Assembly (NCBI RefSeq): GCF_018736045.1
Contig: NZ_CP076132.1
Coordinates: forward strand, 3,829,501-3,893,500
Length of the DNA stretch: 64,000 nucleotides
Direction of reading: 5' to 3'
Origin: Flammeovirga yaeyamensis
Lineage (GTDB): Bacteria; Bacteroidota; Bacteroidia; Cytophagales; Flammeovirgaceae
Part shown: one piece after another, positions 52,264 through 62,342 of the stretch
Numbering within the stretch: the stretch's first letter is position 1
How the letters are laid out: every line of letters starts with the position of its first letter
Program-made: the position numbers and the translations under genes
The notes under the pieces: generated by a model
Told to the model about the DNA's origin: nothing
The model's input: the letters and a program-made list of their open reading frames with translations, nothing else
The model's database searches: none

Positions 52264-54465
52264 TTAGTTTGTCACATTCCTTCCTTGCGATTCTGTACTT
52301 AAAGTAGCCCAAATATGAGCAGGAATTGTAAACGTTGCTTCTGTTCCTGCAGGATTACTTTGTACGTCAAGATCTACCAAAACTGAGCCTGAACCTGAAC
52401 CCCACCAAGTAATATCTCCATCGTCTAATTGATTACGATAAAGATAAATATCTTCCAACTTGCTATTATTCGATAAATCAATTGTCTGAATCCCTCCTCC
52501 ATTTGACCAAGCACTACCTGAGTTGGTATGACGTACTCTTAGTACTTTTAATTCAGTATTGTTAGATAGGTTCAAATTATCAATTTTACCTTGCTCAGCT
52601 ATAAAATATTCCAAATTTGTAAGAGAAGATAAATCCACTGTAGAAAGATTTGTTTTATCCATTGCTAAGGAATCCAAACTAGATGGTAAAGTTAGTGTCG
52701 TTATCGCACTAAATCCTGATGCAGTATTAATATTCAGAGCAGTTAATGATGTTGCCCAACTTAAATTTAGAGTAACAATATCATTATCGTTTAAATACAG
52801 CCTTTGCACATTCGAATAGTTACTTAATTCGGAGACATCGACTAAAGAACTAGTACCTAAATCAAGAAGTAAGACTTGTTCCGCTTCGCTTGGTATAACA
52901 TATATTTTGGTAACACCTCCATCCAAACCAGAAGATGCATAACCACCAGCTAATAATGCTGCTCCCAAAGCTGTATCATTAATAATAACTGCTCCTGGAG
53001 GAATTCCACCCGATACTTCTTCCTGAATATTTCTGGCTTTAGAATCATCATCTAATGTGGCATATATATCAGATGGAATAGTAAATGTAAATTCACCACC
53101 CTCAGTTGGATTACTTCTTAAATCTAAAGATGTTAATGCTGAACCAGATGACCACCAAGTAATGCCGCTATCGTCAACAATTCCGTTTCTGAAAATATTG
53201 ATTGTTTCTAAGCTACTATTGTTTGAAAAATCAATTGATGTTAGACCATTTCCTGATTCCCAATCTGTTTTATCATGTCGAATATTAATGTAAACTAAAT
53301 TCGTAGAAGCGGATACATTTAAACTATTAATATATCCCGACTCAGCATGGAAATAAGTTAGTGCAGTAGCTGAAGAAAGATCTACAGTTCTTAAACCTGT
53401 TTTACGAATACTTAAACTATCAATGCTACTACTCAATATCAAGTTTTCCATAACACTAACACCGGAAGTATTATGGTCTGCATTTAAATAGGTCAAATTA
53501 GTATTAGAAGACACGTCTAATGTGTCCAAACTATTGTCAGAAATATCTAATCTTTCTAGGGCAGTAAAATATGATAATTCACTTGTCTTGATAATTCCAT
53601 TATCCGAAACATCCAAAAACGTAATCATATTCACGCTATCGGGGATAATATAGTACTCGCCCGTAGAGATAGGCCCTCCACCATAGCCTTGTTCCTTCAA
53701 TGCTCTACCAAAGTTATCATCTTGCACAACAATGGCTCCATCAGGAAGTTCTACTGATGGTTCTTGTCTAGCTACTCCTTCTCTAACTGATAATTGATCA
53801 TAAATCAAAGAATCAATGGTAATTGGTGTTCCAGTATTATCAGGTACTCTGATTTCATCTAAGGCTGTATTTTGAGAAACATCTAGTTCATTCAATAAAT
53901 GATTTTCCAATTCCAGAACAACAAGCTTTGTATTTTTAGTCAAGTTAATTGATGAAATTTTTGAGCTTGCTGGAGCAGAACTACTATTCGATCCTTGATA
54001 CTCTAACTGTTCAAGGTTGATCAAAGAATCTATTTTTAGGGTATCTAGCCAATTAAAGTTCATGTAGATCTCTCTTAGGTTGGTATTGTTTGAGAAATCC
54101 AATGAAGTAAATTCATTCGATGTCAATCGGAAAGTTTCTAAACCTGTAAAGTATTTTAACTCCTCAAAAGCGGTCAGTTTTATAGGCGATAAAATATCTC
54201 CATTAGCCGCAGAACTGTTTTTGGCAATGTCTAAGTCTTTCACTCTCGCCACTTCATTTGGAATGATGTAATAGACCGTATCTGTACCATTCACTTCCCT
54301 GTGACCATAATTTAAGGCGTATAAATCAAATCCAAGTACAGGATTATCGTAAAGGTAAATCTTCTGACCTCCATCGGAGTTATTATCTTCCCCTACCTGA
54401 CTTTTACATCCCCATATACTTAAACTGATAAAGGTGATGATGATATATTTTAAATTCTTTTTCAT
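52264..54465 (-). CDS. Leucine-rich-repeat lipoprotein with three similar modules
   Basis: 733 residues from the ATG at 54465, which opens a lipoprotein signal (lipobox IWGC, Cys about 20). The mature protein is made of three modules. Each opens with a stretch like ALGAALLAGGY / NFGRALKEQGYGGG, then Y-x-I-P and VxxLDL. Leucine-rich repeats of the type L-x-x-L-D-(L/I/V)-S-x-N-x-x-L follow. Modules two and three also share an ITWWSSGSALTSLDLRSNP-like end (ITWWGSGSGSVLVDLDVQSNP), ending in FTIP and WATL/YATL. Probably a surface-exposed binding protein. It is the last gene of a six-gene operon, 16 bases after a porin. Confidence 0.88.
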   Translation of the reverse strand: MKKNLKYIIITFISLSIWGCKSQVGEDNNSDGGQKIYLYDNPVLGFDLYALNYGHREVNGTDTVYYIIPNEVARVKDLDIAKNSSAANGDILSPIKLTAFEELKYFTGLETFRLTSNEFTSLDFSNNTNLREIYMNFNWLDTLKIDSLINLEQLEYQGSNSSSAPASSKISSINLTKNTKLVVLELENHLLNELDVSQNTALDEIRVPDNTGTPITIDSLIYDQLSVREGVARQEPSVELPDGAIVVQDDNFGRALKEQGYGGGPISTGEYYIIPDSVNMITFLDVSDNGIIKTSELSYFTALERLDISDNSLDTLDVSSNTNLTYLNADHNTSGVSVMENLILSSSIDSLSIRKTGLRTVDLSSATALTYFHAESGYINSLNVSASTNLVYINIRHDKTDWESGNGLTSIDFSNNSSLETINIFRNGIVDDSGITWWSSGSALTSLDLRSNPTEGGEFTFTIPSDIYATLDDDSKARNIQEEVSGGIPPGAVIINDTALGAALLAGGYASSGLDGGVTKIYVIPSEAEQVLLLDLGTSSLVDVSELSNYSNVQRLYLNDNDIVTLNLSWATSLTALNINTASGFSAITTLTLPSSLDSLAMDKTNLSTVDLSSLTNLEYFIAEQGKIDNLNLSNNTELKVLRVRHTNSGSAWSNGGGIQTIDLSNNSKLEDIYLYRNQLDDGDITWWGSGSGSVLVDLDVQSNPAGTEATFTIPAHIWATLSTESQGRNVTN

Positions 54466-54481
54466 TGTACTCACCATTAAA

Positions 54482-55780
54482 TTAGAAGATGACTTGTGCA
54501 ACGAACTTCACTTCCACTCTATCGTTGCTATTGTTAGAATTGTCTACCGGGTTTACCATGTCTTTTCCATCGATAAACGAACCCATGGCCTGTAATTTCA
54601 ACGCATCCCTTTTGATATACTTCGATACACCAAATGTGTACCAATCTTCCTTTTGTAAGAGGCTGGCCGAATACTCTTCGTATTCCGGTAAAAGACTAGA
54701 ATATCTAGCAGATACTCCCCATCCTGTTTCGAATAAATAACCCAATTGAGTATTAAAAGCTGAGCCCAAAATATATTTAGAACTCACCTCCTCTCCAGTA
54801 AATCGAATTACCGCTTGAGGTGAAGAATAGATGTCCTTATTTGATCTTGCAAAGGCATTTACATAATCTGCAGAAAAAGAAATACCATTGTATTTCAGTA
54901 ATAGATCCACATAAAACTTACCATAGTTAGGATACTTTTCTTTTCCGGCTTCATCATATAATATAAACTCTCCGTGCCCATCTCCTGTTCTATGAGATGC
55001 TCCAACATTATAACTAAATGTTCCTGCAACGGATAGTTTTACCGATTCTTCCCTTTCAAAATCAGCAAAGTAAAGCTGACCGTCTTTTCCAGAGAATTCT
55101 CCTAATGGAAGAACTTCTACACGACCTCCGTATTTAAAACCTCCTTTATCTACATCTATGGAGTTGTTACCAAAAGAGTTCATTCCATCTCCAGAGGTTA
55201 TGGCTACGGATGGATTGATCACTACGCTTCCAACATCAAATGATGATTCGAAGAACAAACCAAACTCACGACCATTGGTAGCGAAAGTATTGGATAAAGC
55301 ACTTCTGTCAACCATCGATAAACGAGATTCATTAATTGCATATTCTCTTCCGTTGGTGAAGGTTAATTTCTGACCAAAAGACAACTTCATTCGATCATTA
55401 AAATGATAAGCAGCCCATGCTTCATATAGAGTAAATGAATTCACAAAATCAGCCTCAATAAAGAAACTCACCTTTTCCTGAACTGCGACTCCTTCTAGAT
55501 TAATACGGGCTGCATTGATAAATAAAGCATTCGTTGCTGTAGAATCCATGTTCGGTAAATCGTAGGTGTAAGAGGGCCTCAACATGCCACTAATTTTAAA
55601 GGAATAATCGCCTTGATTCATATTGAGGTTCAATCCGTTTCCTAAAACAAAAGTAGAGGTATTTGTATTTTCCAAAAGATCGACATCATCGGTCTGATCC
55701 TGATCAATTTCCTGAGCAAATAATATGGTAGGTAACAACCACATTAATGCGAAGAATCCTATGTTTTTAAAATTTTTCAT
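54482..55780 (-). CDS. Porin-like outer-membrane protein (second porin of the operon)
   Basis: 432 residues from the ATG at 55780, with a signal peptide (KNFKNIGFFALMWLLPTILFAQ). The mature protein has alternating strands typical of phosphate-selective-porin-like O/P proteins (FKISGMLRPSYTYDL, INAARINLEGVAVQEKVSFFIEADFVNSF, LSFGQKLTFTNGREYAI). It ends with a C-terminal Phe (VKFVAQVIF), a beta-barrel assembly signal. It is clearly related to the porin at 57359-58699. Solute unknown. Confidence 0.87.
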   Translation of the reverse strand: MKNFKNIGFFALMWLLPTILFAQEIDQDQTDDVDLLENTNTSTFVLGNGLNLNMNQGDYSFKISGMLRPSYTYDLPNMDSTATNALFINAARINLEGVAVQEKVSFFIEADFVNSFTLYEAWAAYHFNDRMKLSFGQKLTFTNGREYAINESRLSMVDRSALSNTFATNGREFGLFFESSFDVGSVVINPSVAITSGDGMNSFGNNSIDVDKGGFKYGGRVEVLPLGEFSGKDGQLYFADFEREESVKLSVAGTFSYNVGASHRTGDGHGEFILYDEAGKEKYPNYGKFYVDLLLKYNGISFSADYVNAFARSNKDIYSSPQAVIRFTGEEVSSKYILGSAFNTQLGYLFETGWGVSARYSSLLPEYEEYSASLLQKEDWYTFGVSKYIKRDALKLQAMGSFIDGKDMVNPVDNSNNSNDRVEVKFVAQVIF

Positions 55781-55792
55781 TGTTGTCACTAT

Positions 55793-57346
55793 CTATATTT
55801 TTTGCTTTTTGATATATCTATAAACAGGTAATTCACTTCCTTCTTTAAAATCACCATCGATGACCCTGAAGGTGAAAAATGAATTATCATTTTCAGGTTC
55901 CAAAGCAGAAACTACCACATTAGAAGTGGATTGATCCATGTAAACAATGAACGATCCTTTGGGAATCACCTTAGACTCTTTCACCGTTTTAGCTTTGGTT
56001 TTCCTTAAATAAATCTTCTCCCAAACAGCCACAGAAACATGGGTCGATTTTACCTGATAGGCTTCTACATCAATTGTTTTTTGCTGATTGAGTTGAATCA
56101 CTTCTACTCCCAAAGTCTTCAACTTTTCAACAGCCACTGTCTCCGTAGGCATCAAGATATAAGCATAAGGTCTTACCCGAGTTTTTGATGCCTTCATCTG
56201 CAAACCGTCCGTCATGACCACCTCTATTTCTTTTTTAGATTCGGTTGCCAGATCAATACAAGTGTATTTCGTTTTTATCACTTTCTTGTCTTGCTTAATA
56301 ACTGCCTCCTCTTCTTGTGAAATAGTCGATTTATCCGCTTTAGCGATCGCAGCACGAATTTGATCTCCATTTTCATAGGCTGTTTTCAAATACGACATCC
56401 CTGCCAAATAAGTGGTTTCCACTCTACGTTTAAAAGAGATCCTTTTCAAATTGACCCCTCTAATTTCCATCAATACAGAAAGACAATTACTTAATGCGTA
56501 ATTGGTAGAAGTGGAACGTGGGCTAGAACCTCCTTGATTAAAATGAATATGTCCATTTTTCATTTTTGTTGATGAATAATCAGAGACATTTCTATCATTG
56601 GCTATTAAAGCCTCTTTCGCATTTTTCACTAGCAGATCTTTGGTTACTTCTCGAATTGTTGAATTCACATTAAGGTTATTCGAATACAAGAAAAAAGCAT
56701 CGTAATACGTCGTTATTCCTTTTTCTCCAAAGTGATTAAAATGTGCTCGGTAGGGATTGTACTCATGAAAATCAATGGCTACTTGTGGACCAAATTCAGA
56801 AAAAGCCGTTCTGATATGGTTGGTTTCTGGAGCGGCTAGCTTGATAAAATCACGATTTAAATCCAAACCATTAGCAGAAACTCGTATCATGTTATTATAA
56901 CCATCGGCATTGGCCATAGGCAAAACAGTGATGTCTAATTTATCCAACAAGTATTCGTATTGAGGATCCTTCAATAAACTGTAAAGAATAAACATGACAC
57001 CTTCAGAACTTGCAGGTTCATTGCCATGCAATCCTCCTTGAAGCCAAACTTTTATTTTCTCTGATGATGATGGTTTATTGATATGCACTCTGATAATCTC
57101 TTTACCTCTTTGAGATTCTCCTATCCCATCGATCTTTACATATTCTTTCCCCTCAGCTATTTGATGTACAAACCTTACCATTTCTTTGTACTTGGTAAAG
57201 CCTTTCCATTCTGCTTTCTGAAAAGCTGGAGTTGGTATATCTATGGTTGCATCAGGGAAGAACTTCTCCTCCATTTTTCTGGTCTGCCCAAGACTATTGT
57301 AAACAGTCAGTAGGGAAGAAATCGCTATAATTATAATTTTCTTCAT
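55793..57346 (-). CDS. M14-family zinc carboxypeptidase
   Basis: 517 residues with a signal peptide (MKKIIIIAISSLLTVYNSLG). Zinc motif H-x-x-E is in GGLHGNEPASSEGV, and Arg-binding GLDLNRDF and IDFHEYNPY are seen. The expected catalytic Glu should be in the ...LMEIRGVNL segment (Glu about 296). The C-terminal 180 residues are a beta-rich extension. The enzyme probably trims peptides in the periplasm or outside the cell. It lies between two porin genes, 12 bases from each, so a role in using external peptides is likely. Confidence 0.88.
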   Translation of the reverse strand: MKKIIIIAISSLLTVYNSLGQTRKMEEKFFPDATIDIPTPAFQKAEWKGFTKYKEMVRFVHQIAEGKEYVKIDGIGESQRGKEIIRVHINKPSSSEKIKVWLQGGLHGNEPASSEGVMFILYSLLKDPQYEYLLDKLDITVLPMANADGYNNMIRVSANGLDLNRDFIKLAAPETNHIRTAFSEFGPQVAIDFHEYNPYRAHFNHFGEKGITTYYDAFFLYSNNLNVNSTIREVTKDLLVKNAKEALIANDRNVSDYSSTKMKNGHIHFNQGGSSPRSTSTNYALSNCLSVLMEIRGVNLKRISFKRRVETTYLAGMSYLKTAYENGDQIRAAIAKADKSTISQEEEAVIKQDKKVIKTKYTCIDLATESKKEIEVVMTDGLQMKASKTRVRPYAYILMPTETVAVEKLKTLGVEVIQLNQQKTIDVEAYQVKSTHVSVAVWEKIYLRKTKAKTVKESKVIPKGSFIVYMDQSTSNVVVSALEPENDNSFFTFRVIDGDFKEGSELPVYRYIKKQKI

Positions 57347-57358
57347 GATATTAACTGT

Positions 57359-58699
57359 TTAAAAAGATACTTGGAACATTAACCTACCCATCATTTCTGC
57401 ATCAGCTCCATGTGCCTCTCCATCACTTCCTTTAGTACCTTCCAATGCATTCACGTAGGTCATTGATAATTGTACCTTGGCGGCATCTTTAAAGAGAAAC
57501 TTAGAGAATCCGAGAGTATAATATTTATCTCGGTTATAGAACTGCTCGTTATTAAGGAAAGAGTTATTATCTGGATCGAGATAAGTAAACCGGCCATCGA
57601 TGGAATACCCAGCTTTAAATAAATACCCAGCTTGAATATTATAACCACGACCCACCATCATTCTTCCGGCAATGTAATCGACGATGGTTGCATTGTTTAA
57701 ACCATCTTCCGATCGAAGATTTGCTGTTGTACCATTCGATCTTACTCTATAAAATATCTCTGGTGAATTCACTCTAGCATAGGCCCAATTGAATTCTCCC
57801 AAAACTGTCCATCCTTGATATTTAAACATAAAATCAGCTCCTAACTTACCATAATCAGGTAGCGTTTCTGTCTGCTGATCACTTCCTAAATACACTAAAT
57901 CTCCCCCTTTTCTACCACGACGGCTACTAATTCCAACGTTATAAGAATAAGCAACTCCAAAGATCAGCTTAGGAGTTAATTGTCTTGCGTGATCTACCTC
58001 AGAGTATTCACCCATTGATCGGAATAACCCAAAAGGAAGAAAATCGATTCGGCCTCCGTACTTTAAACCTCCATAGTTTCTAAAGTTATTCTGACCTTCA
58101 CCAGATGCGATCATTGCACCGGGCTTCACCCACCAACTTCCTACTTGATAACGCCCTTCGATAAAAAGACCAAAATCTCTAACTGCCGCAAATGCAGAAG
58201 TCACTCTCGATCGCTCTACAAACTGAAGTGCATCAGAAGATATTCTCATCTCCCTATTGTCTGTCATTGTCGAACGTTGACCGAATGTGAATTTTAAATT
58301 CTTATTGAGGTGATAAGTGATAAATGCATCCAAGAGTGTTCCTGAATAAAGATCATCTCCATCTTCATTATTTGGAACCGCAAAGTCCGTTCTTATACGG
58401 TAACTGAATTTCTCTTTGGCCAATTTACCTTCGATATCCAAACGAGCACGACGAACACGAAAACGCGATTCCATATCGTCCCAATTACTCGTGGTTCGGA
58501 ACTCAGCAGTAGATTGTACGTAACTTCTGATTTTCATAAAATACGCTCCGCCTTTTCCTTGGAAGCGTAATCCCCTCCCTAATTCATAATCTTGTATATG
58601 GAAAGGAGGATCAGAAGAAGCTTCCTCTTGAGCATAAAGCGAATGCCCCATACTACTCAAAGCCAGAATACTGATTAAGGTGATAATAGTCTTTCTCAT
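57359..58699 (-). CDS. Porin-like outer-membrane protein (first porin of the operon)
   Basis: 446 residues with a signal peptide (RKTIITLISILALSSMGHSLYA). Strand-rich O/P-type porin features: FQGKGGAYFMKIRSYVQSTAEFRTT, RARLDIEGKLAKEKFSYRIRTDFAV, LKFTFGQRSTMTDNREMRISSDALQFVERS. The last residue of LMFQVSF is Phe. Its start codon overlaps the stop of the DcuC-family gene by one base (TAATG), so they are translationally coupled. The pair of related porins in one operon may differ in solute or in peptide size. Confidence 0.87.
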   Translation of the reverse strand: MRKTIITLISILALSSMGHSLYAQEEASSDPPFHIQDYELGRGLRFQGKGGAYFMKIRSYVQSTAEFRTTSNWDDMESRFRVRRARLDIEGKLAKEKFSYRIRTDFAVPNNEDGDDLYSGTLLDAFITYHLNKNLKFTFGQRSTMTDNREMRISSDALQFVERSRVTSAFAAVRDFGLFIEGRYQVGSWWVKPGAMIASGEGQNNFRNYGGLKYGGRIDFLPFGLFRSMGEYSEVDHARQLTPKLIFGVAYSYNVGISSRRGRKGGDLVYLGSDQQTETLPDYGKLGADFMFKYQGWTVLGEFNWAYARVNSPEIFYRVRSNGTTANLRSEDGLNNATIVDYIAGRMMVGRGYNIQAGYLFKAGYSIDGRFTYLDPDNNSFLNNEQFYNRDKYYTLGFSKFLFKDAAKVQLSMTYVNALEGTKGSDGEAHGADAEMMGRLMFQVSF

Positions 58700-60069
58700 T
58701 AGAAGACGGTTTTTAGGACAAACATGGAAACAAGACCTGTTATTAAAGGGATCAAGTTTCGTTTAGCGAGATCAAAAGATGATATACCAGCAAGGTCTGA
58801 GGTAGCAATGATAACACCCGCAATAGGTGATGTAGCACGCCCCATACTAGAGGCCAATTGCATGGATAGGATCATCCCGATTTTATCACCTCCAAGTTGA
58901 GCAGCAATGTTTGGTACCAACGGACCAAAGGAGAAAAAAGAAGCGTTACCACTTCCCATCAACATAGAAGCGAAGAAGATCATGACAGTCATTAGGATTG
59001 TTACTCCGAAAAAGCTTAGTCCAAGACTTTGAGAAGCCGAAACCAAGTGATCGATAAAACCTAATGAAATTAGACCTTTGGAGAACATTTGGGCACAAAC
59101 GATTAATGTTACCACGCTGGCAAACACTTTACCCATACCTTCCCAGAATATTTTCATAGAACCCAATACGTTTTTCACATCTCTTTTACGAACCACTTCG
59201 AAGATCATTCCTGTCACTGTACAGATCAACATGGCCGTGGTAGTATCTAATGTTATTGGAGGATCAAATAGCTCAAATGTAGGTGTGAATATCATTAAGA
59301 GTACCAAGGGCATAACGGGTAAGAAAGCGTAGTACAATGGTGCATCTACAGTAAACTCATCTGCATCATCCAATGGCACTTCATCTTGTAAACCTTGCTT
59401 CTTATCGTAATATCTATTCACGAAGTAATAAGTAATCATCAATACCACAGTTAAAGGAACAGTCAGTGGTAATTGATGTTGAAGGAAGTATTGCACCGCT
59501 TCTAAACCTACTTGATGAGACGCTTGTGCTGTGTTTGCAGAGGCGGGTCCCATATCGAAAACTGTGCAAGCCGTAATTACCGATACAGCAGATACTTTAC
59601 TTATTCCCAATCGTACCAACACTGGATATATAGAAGCCATTAAAAGCAGTCCTAATCCGGTAGCGGAAGGTGTACACATAAACAAAAATTGTCCGATGGG
59701 TATCACACAAACAGCGGCTAGGTAAGGAAATTTCCGCATATATTTTAGCGGTTTTGTACTCACATAAACCAAAGCATCTGATGCTCCAATATGTCTCATG
59801 TAAGCCACAAATCCACCGATGGTCATAATCATAAGACCTACCTTAGCTCCCTTGTCAGCCAAAACTTCTTTTATCATGGCAAAGAGATCGAAGAAGGCTA
59901 ATCCCGTACTTTTATTCATTTCTGGAAGTCCTAATCCCATAAAGAGGGCGACGACCATCATTAACAAACCGCTACTTAACAAGACGGCCTGAGGGTTATA
60001 TTTATTGGTAAGTAAATACGCTACAGTAGCGATAACTACCAAAGTAACAATGACACTAATGATTGTCAT
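58699..60069 (-). CDS. DcuC-family C4-dicarboxylate carrier
   Basis: 456 residues, about twelve hydrophobic segments, with no signal peptide. The pattern ADKGAKVGLMIMTIGGFVAYMRHIGASDALV, PIGQFLFMCTPSATGLGLLLMASIYPVLVRLGIS, FDMGPASANTAQAS and LMGSGNASFFSFGPLVPNIA belongs to the DcuC/UIT4 branch of C4-dicarboxylate transporters. The substrate could be succinate, fumarate, aspartate or another small acid and cannot be read from sequence. It sits 31 bases after a lipoprotein hydrolase gene and overlaps a porin gene, in the same operon as an M14 peptidase. Confidence 0.88.
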   Translation of the reverse strand: MTIISVIVTLVVIATVAYLLTNKYNPQAVLLSSGLLMMVVALFMGLGLPEMNKSTGLAFFDLFAMIKEVLADKGAKVGLMIMTIGGFVAYMRHIGASDALVYVSTKPLKYMRKFPYLAAVCVIPIGQFLFMCTPSATGLGLLLMASIYPVLVRLGISKVSAVSVITACTVFDMGPASANTAQASHQVGLEAVQYFLQHQLPLTVPLTVVLMITYYFVNRYYDKKQGLQDEVPLDDADEFTVDAPLYYAFLPVMPLVLLMIFTPTFELFDPPITLDTTTAMLICTVTGMIFEVVRKRDVKNVLGSMKIFWEGMGKVFASVVTLIVCAQMFSKGLISLGFIDHLVSASQSLGLSFFGVTILMTVMIFFASMLMGSGNASFFSFGPLVPNIAAQLGGDKIGMILSMQLASSMGRATSPIAGVIIATSDLAGISSFDLAKRNLIPLITGLVSMFVLKTVF

Positions 60070-60100
60070 ATTATTTATTTATTGAAGAGTGAAGTATTAT

Positions 60101-61150
60101 TTAAATATTATTCGAAAGCCAATTCATAAATTCCACAGACCTATAAATGCCAGCAGCATTATGGTCTATTCCTTTCACTTCGAATAAGTTGTGATTATTT
60201 CCTGGGTATTGATCATCATAAAATCTTTGCATATACAAAGCCCTTTTATGTCGGCTATTTTCTGATGTATTCGTAATGGATGATCCTCCCCCCTGCCAAT
60301 TGGCCGAACAACTTTCATCCGAGTTATCCAAATCCTCCGTACCGGTAGCATACGTCACTAATCGTTTGATGTCGTTATTGACGATCTCTGTCGAATCTAA
60401 ATCAGAACGATAATCTGTAAACGATTGAATGTTTGATAACCCGTAATGGTAATTGTTATATTCCGGACAATCTGATGCAACTGGAGTGATGAATCCCTCA
60501 TCAGCATCAGAATAACGCTGATTGTTGATGTACAAATAAGAAGAAGGGTTACTGACCATATACTTAAAGGTGATATCGGCATACTGTTCTTCTAAATTGT
60601 TCAAAGCGGCATAACGTTGAGAAAACTGTCCTCCTGCTGAATGTCCTGATAATAAAACGGTTTTGAGGTTGGGAAATTTTCCATCAAGAACATACTCTTT
60701 TAAGAATTGCTCATACAACAAAAAGGAACTTTGACCGTCATCAGAATTCTGACCGATACGCCAAACAGCTCCTGTCCACTTAATGTTGTTATCAGCAGAA
60801 TTGTTACTGAAAAAAGGAGCCACGACCAATGTTCTACTAATTGCCCCAACATCATACACAGAATTGAACATGCTTTGAAACTGATTCTGATAATCGTAGC
60901 CTAAACCATGTACTACAACAGTTACAGAAGTAACTTGACTAATAGGTGTTGAGTCATTTAAATCGATCGAAGTGAAGAAAGTAGTCGTTCTATTAAACTG
61001 ATCTCCATCTAGTTTTACCTTAGTATACGTTTCCAAAGTGGTTCCATCAGATACTACGTAGGATGGAGGAACTTCAGGTTCATATTGACAGGATGTAAAT
61101 GCTAGAGAAATAGTGAATAGAAAGTAAGTAAATTCATATTTAATTTTCAT
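60101..61150 (-). CDS. Alpha/beta-hydrolase lipoprotein
   Basis: 349 residues. Lipoprotein signal with lipobox FTSC (Cys about 21). The nucleophile elbow G-x-S-x-G is LLSGHSAGGQFSQRY (Ser about 174). The oxyanion region is VVVHGLGYDY; the conserved His is in KGIDHNAAGIY near the C-terminus. The acid residue is not certain. The gene heads the minus-strand operon and is transcribed divergently from another hydrolase. Substrate unknown (esterase or peptidase). Confidence 0.8.
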   Translation of the reverse strand: MKIKYEFTYFLFTISLAFTSCQYEPEVPPSYVVSDGTTLETYTKVKLDGDQFNRTTTFFTSIDLNDSTPISQVTSVTVVVHGLGYDYQNQFQSMFNSVYDVGAISRTLVVAPFFSNNSADNNIKWTGAVWRIGQNSDDGQSSFLLYEQFLKEYVLDGKFPNLKTVLLSGHSAGGQFSQRYAALNNLEEQYADITFKYMVSNPSSYLYINNQRYSDADEGFITPVASDCPEYNNYHYGLSNIQSFTDYRSDLDSTEIVNNDIKRLVTYATGTEDLDNSDESCSANWQGGGSSITNTSENSRHKRALYMQRFYDDQYPGNNHNLFEVKGIDHNAAGIYRSVEFMNWLSNNI

Positions 61151-61343
61151 GATAATTCATGCAATGGGCTTTTTATTTAATTTATTGGGTATAATTCTAT
61201 TTTTCCTAGCTCCTAAAATAGTGTATTTTTGGTATTTTTCACATTATCAGCTTTATAATATTTGATTTTCTTTAATAATGTTAAATGATTAAATTGTAGA
61301 AACAGCTTAAATAATGACCATCAACACTAAATATTGACTTTAA

Positions 61344-62159
61344 ATGGAAGATGTATTTGCTCAACGACCCAAAAAGACTGGCCAAGGCTATATTGAAAGA
61401 GAAGGAGAAAGAATATTTTACGAAAGTACCGGAGAAGGAGAAGCTATAGTCTTTGGTCATGGACTCGGTGGTAGTCATGCTATCTTTTTCCAACAAGTAC
61501 CCGAATTGGCTAAATCATATAGAGTTATCACCTTCGATCAAAGAGGCTTTGGTAATTCAAGTAATCATAATGAAATGCATTCACCCCATGCAGCTGCAGA
61601 AGATATGAAAGCTATTTTAGACCACCTTGGAGTTGCAAAAGCACATTTAGTAGGGCAATCTATGGGAGGTTGGTGTATGCTTGATTTTGGAATGAATTAC
61701 CCTGATAGAACACTTAGTATTGTTTTTAGTAACTCCCTTGCGGGTATATATCAAGAGGATATCAAACACTTTTATGATATCCCAGCCCCTAGACCTCCTG
61801 TGACTTCCCTTCCTTTAGGAAAACATTTCGGATTAGCTGATACTTTCTATGAACGAAAGCCTGAAATCGCTTTTCTATATCTACAAATTGGTACAATGTG
61901 TCCTAAACCACCTGCCAATATGAGGAACTTAATTCGAGAAACATTCTTTACGGTAGATCAGGTAAACGAATTGAATAAAAAAGTACCCATGCTTTTTATT
62001 ACAGGTTCAGAAGACATAACTTTCCCTCCTCAGCAAATTGAGAAATTACATCAGTTGATTACTGCATCGAAGTTTAAAGTATTTCAGGGAACAGCACATT
62101 CTCCTTATTATGAATTGCCAGAAGAATACAATGAAGTAATTAAGCAGTTTTGTCAATAG
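61344..62159 (+). CDS. Alpha/beta-hydrolase
   Basis: 271 residues, no signal peptide. Motifs: VFGHGLGGSHAIFF (oxyanion), VITFDQRGFGNSSNH, nucleophile LVGQSMGGWCMLDFG (Ser about 110), acid in FITGSEDITFP and the His in GTAHSPYYELPEEY near the C-terminus. The catalytic triad is complete. Substrate is unknown; related enzymes are esterases, lactonases and haloperoxidases. It is transcribed away from the six-gene operon with a 193-base gap. Confidence 0.88.
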   Translation: MEDVFAQRPKKTGQGYIEREGERIFYESTGEGEAIVFGHGLGGSHAIFFQQVPELAKSYRVITFDQRGFGNSSNHNEMHSPHAAAEDMKAILDHLGVAKAHLVGQSMGGWCMLDFGMNYPDRTLSIVFSNSLAGIYQEDIKHFYDIPAPRPPVTSLPLGKHFGLADTFYERKPEIAFLYLQIGTMCPKPPANMRNLIRETFFTVDQVNELNKKVPMLFITGSEDITFPPQQIEKLHQLITASKFKVFQGTAHSPYYELPEEYNEVIKQFCQ

Positions 62160-62342
62160 TATAATTCTTGGTTAAGGATAAAAAACGAAACCTATTGAAT
62201 CAAATGTTTTTATACAATTTCAAGAAGTTCTTTTCTTATTATAGTAAGAATACAATTTCACTAAGAAAATAACTCCTGCAATGTTATATTGATTGATGCA
62301 TCTCAATTTGTAACTCAAGTATTATCAACAGCTATTCAAAAA

